Source of the DNA: a virus
Length of the DNA stretch: 25,285 bases
Reading direction: 5' to 3' (one strand)
IMG/VR virus record: IMGVR_UViG_3300025009_000358
Coordinates: 1-25,285 of that record
In this document: one piece after another, positions 23,434 to 25,285 of the stretch
How the letters are laid out: the number at the start of each line of letters is the position of its first letter
How positions within the stretch are numbered: the stretch's first letter is position 1
Program-made: the position numbers and the translations under genes
Notes under the pieces: generated by a model
What the model was told of the DNA's origin: nothing
What the model saw: the letters and a program-made list of their open reading frames with translations, nothing else
Database searches by the model: none

Positions 23434-23934
23434 TTATACTTTCATTGCCTTTTTAGCTTCTTGCAGGCGCTCGCGGACTTTCCCGAACGACGGCACCAGA
23501 TACTCGTATGCCTTCGCGGTCGCCTCGGCTTCCCCGATGGTCGATTCGAGCCTGCCCATTACCTGCACCCGCAACTCAGGGTCTGACAGCGCCTCTTGCG
23601 TCGGGATGTATGTCATGGCCTTGTCGGGTTTCCCGTGCACATCGGAAAACCGGACAGATTCAAAGGCGCGGTAGACCTGCTTCTCAGGCTCGCTACCTTC
23701 CGGCGACTCTTCGACGGTGACAATCATCCTCAGCACAAGCCGCGCCTGCGCAAGCCGATACTGTTCCCCGGCCTTGGTGTTGTCCCATTCAAAGCACTTG
23801 TGCAATTCGCGCTTTGAGTTTTTAGCCGCCTTGACTACGCTCGCCGCATCGCGGTAGCCAATCGCCATGAGCTCGTCGCCGACTTTCTGCGGATCAGCTT
23901 TTCCGAATCGGCCTTGTTTCCATTCAAAAATCAT
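23434..23934 (-). CDS. Conserved phage protein of unknown function, flanked by repeat arrays
   Basis: The 166-residue product begins MIFEWKQGRFGKADPQKVGD. It is helical and charged, with AASVVKAAKNSKRELHKCFE, then EWDNTKAGEQYRLAQARLVL and a C-terminal helix (KVRERLQEAKKAMKV). I recall similar proteins in other phage genomes beside a G-D-S-P-L-I-V-H protein like the one upstream, always unannotated. GGGAGG six bases before the ATG at 23934 fixes the start; a longer frame upstream would merely translate the G-rich array. The ELHKCFEWDNTKA region could be a helical DNA-binding module, but that is a guess. Position between terminase subunits does not by itself show a packaging role. Confidence 0.72.
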   Translation of the reverse strand: MIFEWKQGRFGKADPQKVGDELMAIGYRDAASVVKAAKNSKRELHKCFEWDNTKAGEQYRLAQARLVLRMIVTVEESPEGSEPEKQVYRAFESVRFSDVHGKPDKAMTYIPTQEALSDPELRVQVMGRLESTIGEAEATAKAYEYLVPSFGKVRERLQEAKKAMKV

Positions 23935-23946
23935 AGGTACCTCCCG

Positions 23947-24003
23947 ATGTGCCTGCCAACCTAGCCCGGCCTTGCCACGCCTGGCCTCGCCTCGCCTGCC
24001 TCG
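23947..24003 (-). repeat. G-rich pentamer array A
   Basis: In the mRNA sense the tract reads as CGAGG, CAGG, CGAGG, CGAGG, CCAGG, CGTGG, CAAGG, CCGGG, CTAGG, TTGG, CAGG. The last 25 bases (23947-23971) are identical to array B, 584 bp away. It forms the leader of the 166-residue gene, between a GNRA-loop hairpin and the SD. Confidence 0.75.
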
Positions 24004-24023
24004 TGCGGGAGTTGCCTCCCGCA
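24004..24023 (-). promoter_or_regulatory. 8-bp hairpin with GCAA tetraloop
   Basis: In the mRNA sense TGCGGGAG pairs perfectly with CTCCCGCA around GCAA, a GNRA-type tetraloop. It begins five bases after the stop of the 197-residue gene and abuts array A. No U-tract follows, so it is unlikely to terminate; it may stabilise the mRNA end or shape the leader. Confidence 0.6.
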
Positions 24024-24028
24024 ATGAC

Positions 24029-24622
24029 TCAAGCCTCGTCGCCGACCGCTACGTGGAACATCCCGAACAGGCCATCACGTTCCGGCCTCCACTCGCCGAC
24101 GCCCACTCCGAATCCGGCGAGGTTGAAAAGGTTGACGATCTGCTCGATGCTCACGGCGTCGGCATTGTACCTGATCGGCAAGACGACCTTCCACAACTTG
24201 AATTCAGGGCGATAGCGGATGTCGGCGGCTCCCATTCCAACTCTAACCATATCCTCGCGCATGGTCGGCTTGCCGTGAATCTCCACCAGTTCGCCCTCGA
24301 TGTGGAACGCTCCGCGAAGCTCGGTCATCTTGAGGCCGTCGGAAAAGCGTCCGCCAGCCGACACCGCAGCCGCCTTGAAGGCGATGGTCGGGAATCCGGG
24401 CTTCCCGTTTTCCAGCCGGTAGAATGCTTCCTCATAGTCCTGTTCCGGGTTCTTCGCAGATTTCGCGGTCTTGGCTTTTTTCATCTGCTTGTCGAGCATT
24501 TCCTTCTTCGCCTTCGCACTCCATGCGTGTACGATAAGCGGGGAATCCCCGACTAGCACGACATCGATTTTTCTGATGTCGATTTTCTTCAGCTCGATTA
24601 CCTGCTCTGTAACTTTGGCCAT
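24029..24622 (-). CDS. Conserved phage protein of unknown function with Gly-rich C-terminal loop
   Basis: The 197-residue product has strand-helix start VVLVGDSPLIVHAWSAKAKK, a basic Lys/Ala helix (about 47-60), then GFPTIAFKAAAVSAGGRF, TELRGAFHIEGELVEIHG, REDMVRVGMGAADIRYRPEF and the conspicuous end NLAGFGVGVGEWRPERDGLF. This family recurs in phages as a hypothetical protein. The alternation of strands with a late G-x-G-x-G loop is reminiscent of RAMP/RRM-like RNA-binding folds, but no family could be confirmed. AGGAGG five bases before the ATG at 24622 sets the start; the earlier in-frame start has none. It is the first gene after a perfect consensus promoter. Confidence 0.75.
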   Translation of the reverse strand: MAKVTEQVIELKKIDIRKIDVVLVGDSPLIVHAWSAKAKKEMLDKQMKKAKTAKSAKNPEQDYEEAFYRLENGKPGFPTIAFKAAAVSAGGRFSDGLKMTELRGAFHIEGELVEIHGKPTMREDMVRVGMGAADIRYRPEFKLWKVVLPIRYNADAVSIEQIVNLFNLAGFGVGVGEWRPERDGLFGMFHVAVGDEA

Positions 24623-24717
24623 GGTGGCCTCCTGTCTGCTGGCTCCCGATGTTCGGGTAGCCCGATAAATCCGCCGCGCGTCGATGGCCAACGGCCTGCG
24701 CGCGATCATCAAGCACT

Positions 24718-24746
24718 ATTATATTGCATTGTAACCACGCTGTCAA
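24718..24746 (-). promoter_or_regulatory. Consensus sigma70 promoter
   Basis: TTGACA (24741-24746), a 17-nt spacer and TATAAT (24718-24723) match the sigma70 consensus at all twelve bases. The -35 overlaps the last codons of the small terminase gene. Initiation near 24711 gives a leader of about 90 nt, which includes a 5-bp hairpin (24653-24665), before the 197-residue gene. Confidence 0.85.
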
Positions 24747-25171
24747 CCCTCAATCGCGGAATTCCGCTGCTTGGCCAAGAACTTGGAAAACTCGTCCTCG
24801 GCTTTCGGCGCTTCGATTTTCAGCGACGACCGGGAGGTGGGATTCATCCCGAACCTGTCGAGCAGTGGCGTGATCGCTTTTACAATTCGCAACTGCATCG
24901 CTATGTCGCCGTCAGCTGTCGCGTCCTTGTAGTTCTTCCACGTCCGCCAGAGAAGCTCCCACGCGATCCCATCCGTGTTCGTCAGGATGCCAAGCTTGAC
25001 CAGCACCCCGCCGTAGTAGTCCCATGCCGGCTTGATATCCTTCATGTCGTCGGGGCAGGGATACAGCATGGCCTCGCCCTTCGGCGGATGCGGTATCGCC
25101 CGCTTCCCCGGATTCCCCCTCAGCGCCCTCAGTTCAGCCGGTTGCGGCTGCGGCCCACGTTTGCCCATCAT
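24743..25171 (-). CDS. Terminase small subunit, P27 family
   Basis: The product of about 142 residues belongs to the P27-type small terminases (PF05119): the basic start GKRGPQPQPAELRALRGNPG, then an N-terminal domain with the W-D-Y-Y-G-G-V-L helix, LWRTWKNYKDA, and the family motif RFGMNPTSRSSL near the end. It would recognise the packaging site and recruit TerL. The ATG at 25171, or the adjacent one at 25168, follows AAGGTGA; an in-frame TTG at 25192 is less likely. It is separated from the large subunit by two unrelated genes and a terminator, which is unusual. Confidence 0.87.
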   Translation of the reverse strand: MMGKRGPQPQPAELRALRGNPGKRAIPHPPKGEAMLYPCPDDMKDIKPAWDYYGGVLVKLGILTNTDGIAWELLWRTWKNYKDATADGDIAMQLRIVKAITPLLDRFGMNPTSRSSLKIEAPKAEDEFSKFLAKQRNSAIEG

Positions 25172-25285
25172 CTCACCTTGCCTTTCAATCAAAGGTTAAC
25201 CCAATATCATCGGCGCATCAAGCCGGTGGCATCGGAATTCATCAGGCTAGTATATCCCCAAAACTTGCGGAGATGTGTTTTAGAC

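Noticed and set aside
24004-24023. Hairpin considered as a terminator
   Set aside because: Strong stem but no U-tract after it on either strand, and the downstream gene has no other promoter.
25207-25284. Open frame of 25 codons running in from the right edge on the minus strand, ending in TGA
   Set aside because: Could be the tail of an upstream gene, but it is too short to support and no motif was recognised. A TATACT hexamer near the edge lacks a matching -35.
1-25285. Lysogeny genes, attachment sites, tRNAs and insertion sequences
   Set aside because: None were seen by eye, so the window does not show whether this is a prophage.

Overview
This window is the virion-structure half of a tailed bacteriophage or prophage. 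The virion type is siphovirus-like: HK97-type terminase, portal, protease and capsid, a tape measure and tail tube proteins, and no sheath gene. Every gene I can support is on the minus strand, so transcription runs from high to low coordinates, and most genes overlap or abut their neighbour. There is no integrase, repressor, tRNA, CRISPR or insertion sequence in view, so the sequence does not show whether this is a free phage or a prophage. The host is unresolved. Shine-Dalgarno sites are standard AGGAGG-like, base composition is moderate, and the cut-off gene at the left edge resembles the DUF261 family, which I associate with spirochaetes and gut phages; this is only a weak hint.

In transcription order, the right end (25.2-23.4 kb) holds the small terminase subunit, then a textbook sigma70 promoter (TTGACA-N17-TATAAT) driving two conserved phage genes of unknown function. 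The second of these is bracketed by two G-rich arrays of loosely 5-nt period that share an exact 25-nt core. A rho-independent terminator closes this unit. A TTGACA-bearing promoter candidate immediately follows it and leads into the large terminase, whose start codon is not ATG. Then come portal, ClpP-like prohead protease and major capsid protein (23.2-18.1 kb).

From 18.1 to 11.7 kb lies an unusually long set of beta-rich virion accessory genes: a decoration-like protein, a very small protein with a perfect 11-bp hairpin in its coding sequence, two tandem paralogues, a connector with an apparent inserted domain, a fibre-like protein and a protein made of about seven 22-residue repeats. The neck and tail genes follow: stopper, tail terminator (DUF3168), HK97 gp10-like protein and tape measure. 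An MptE-like protein and a small zinc-ribbon protein come before two tandem tail tube paralogues. Next are a tail assembly chaperone pair joined by a canonical -1 slippery heptamer (A AAA AAC), a lectin-decorated tail hub apparently split over two coupled genes, a large modular tail spike or fibre, a one-pass membrane protein (holin-like candidate) and a truncated C39-like or DUF261-like protein that may be the lysin.

The most interesting points are the frameshift cassette, the displacement of the tape measure ahead of the tail tubes, the two tandem duplications, the domain insertion in the connector, the paired G-rich arrays, and the two unexplained genes between the terminase subunits.
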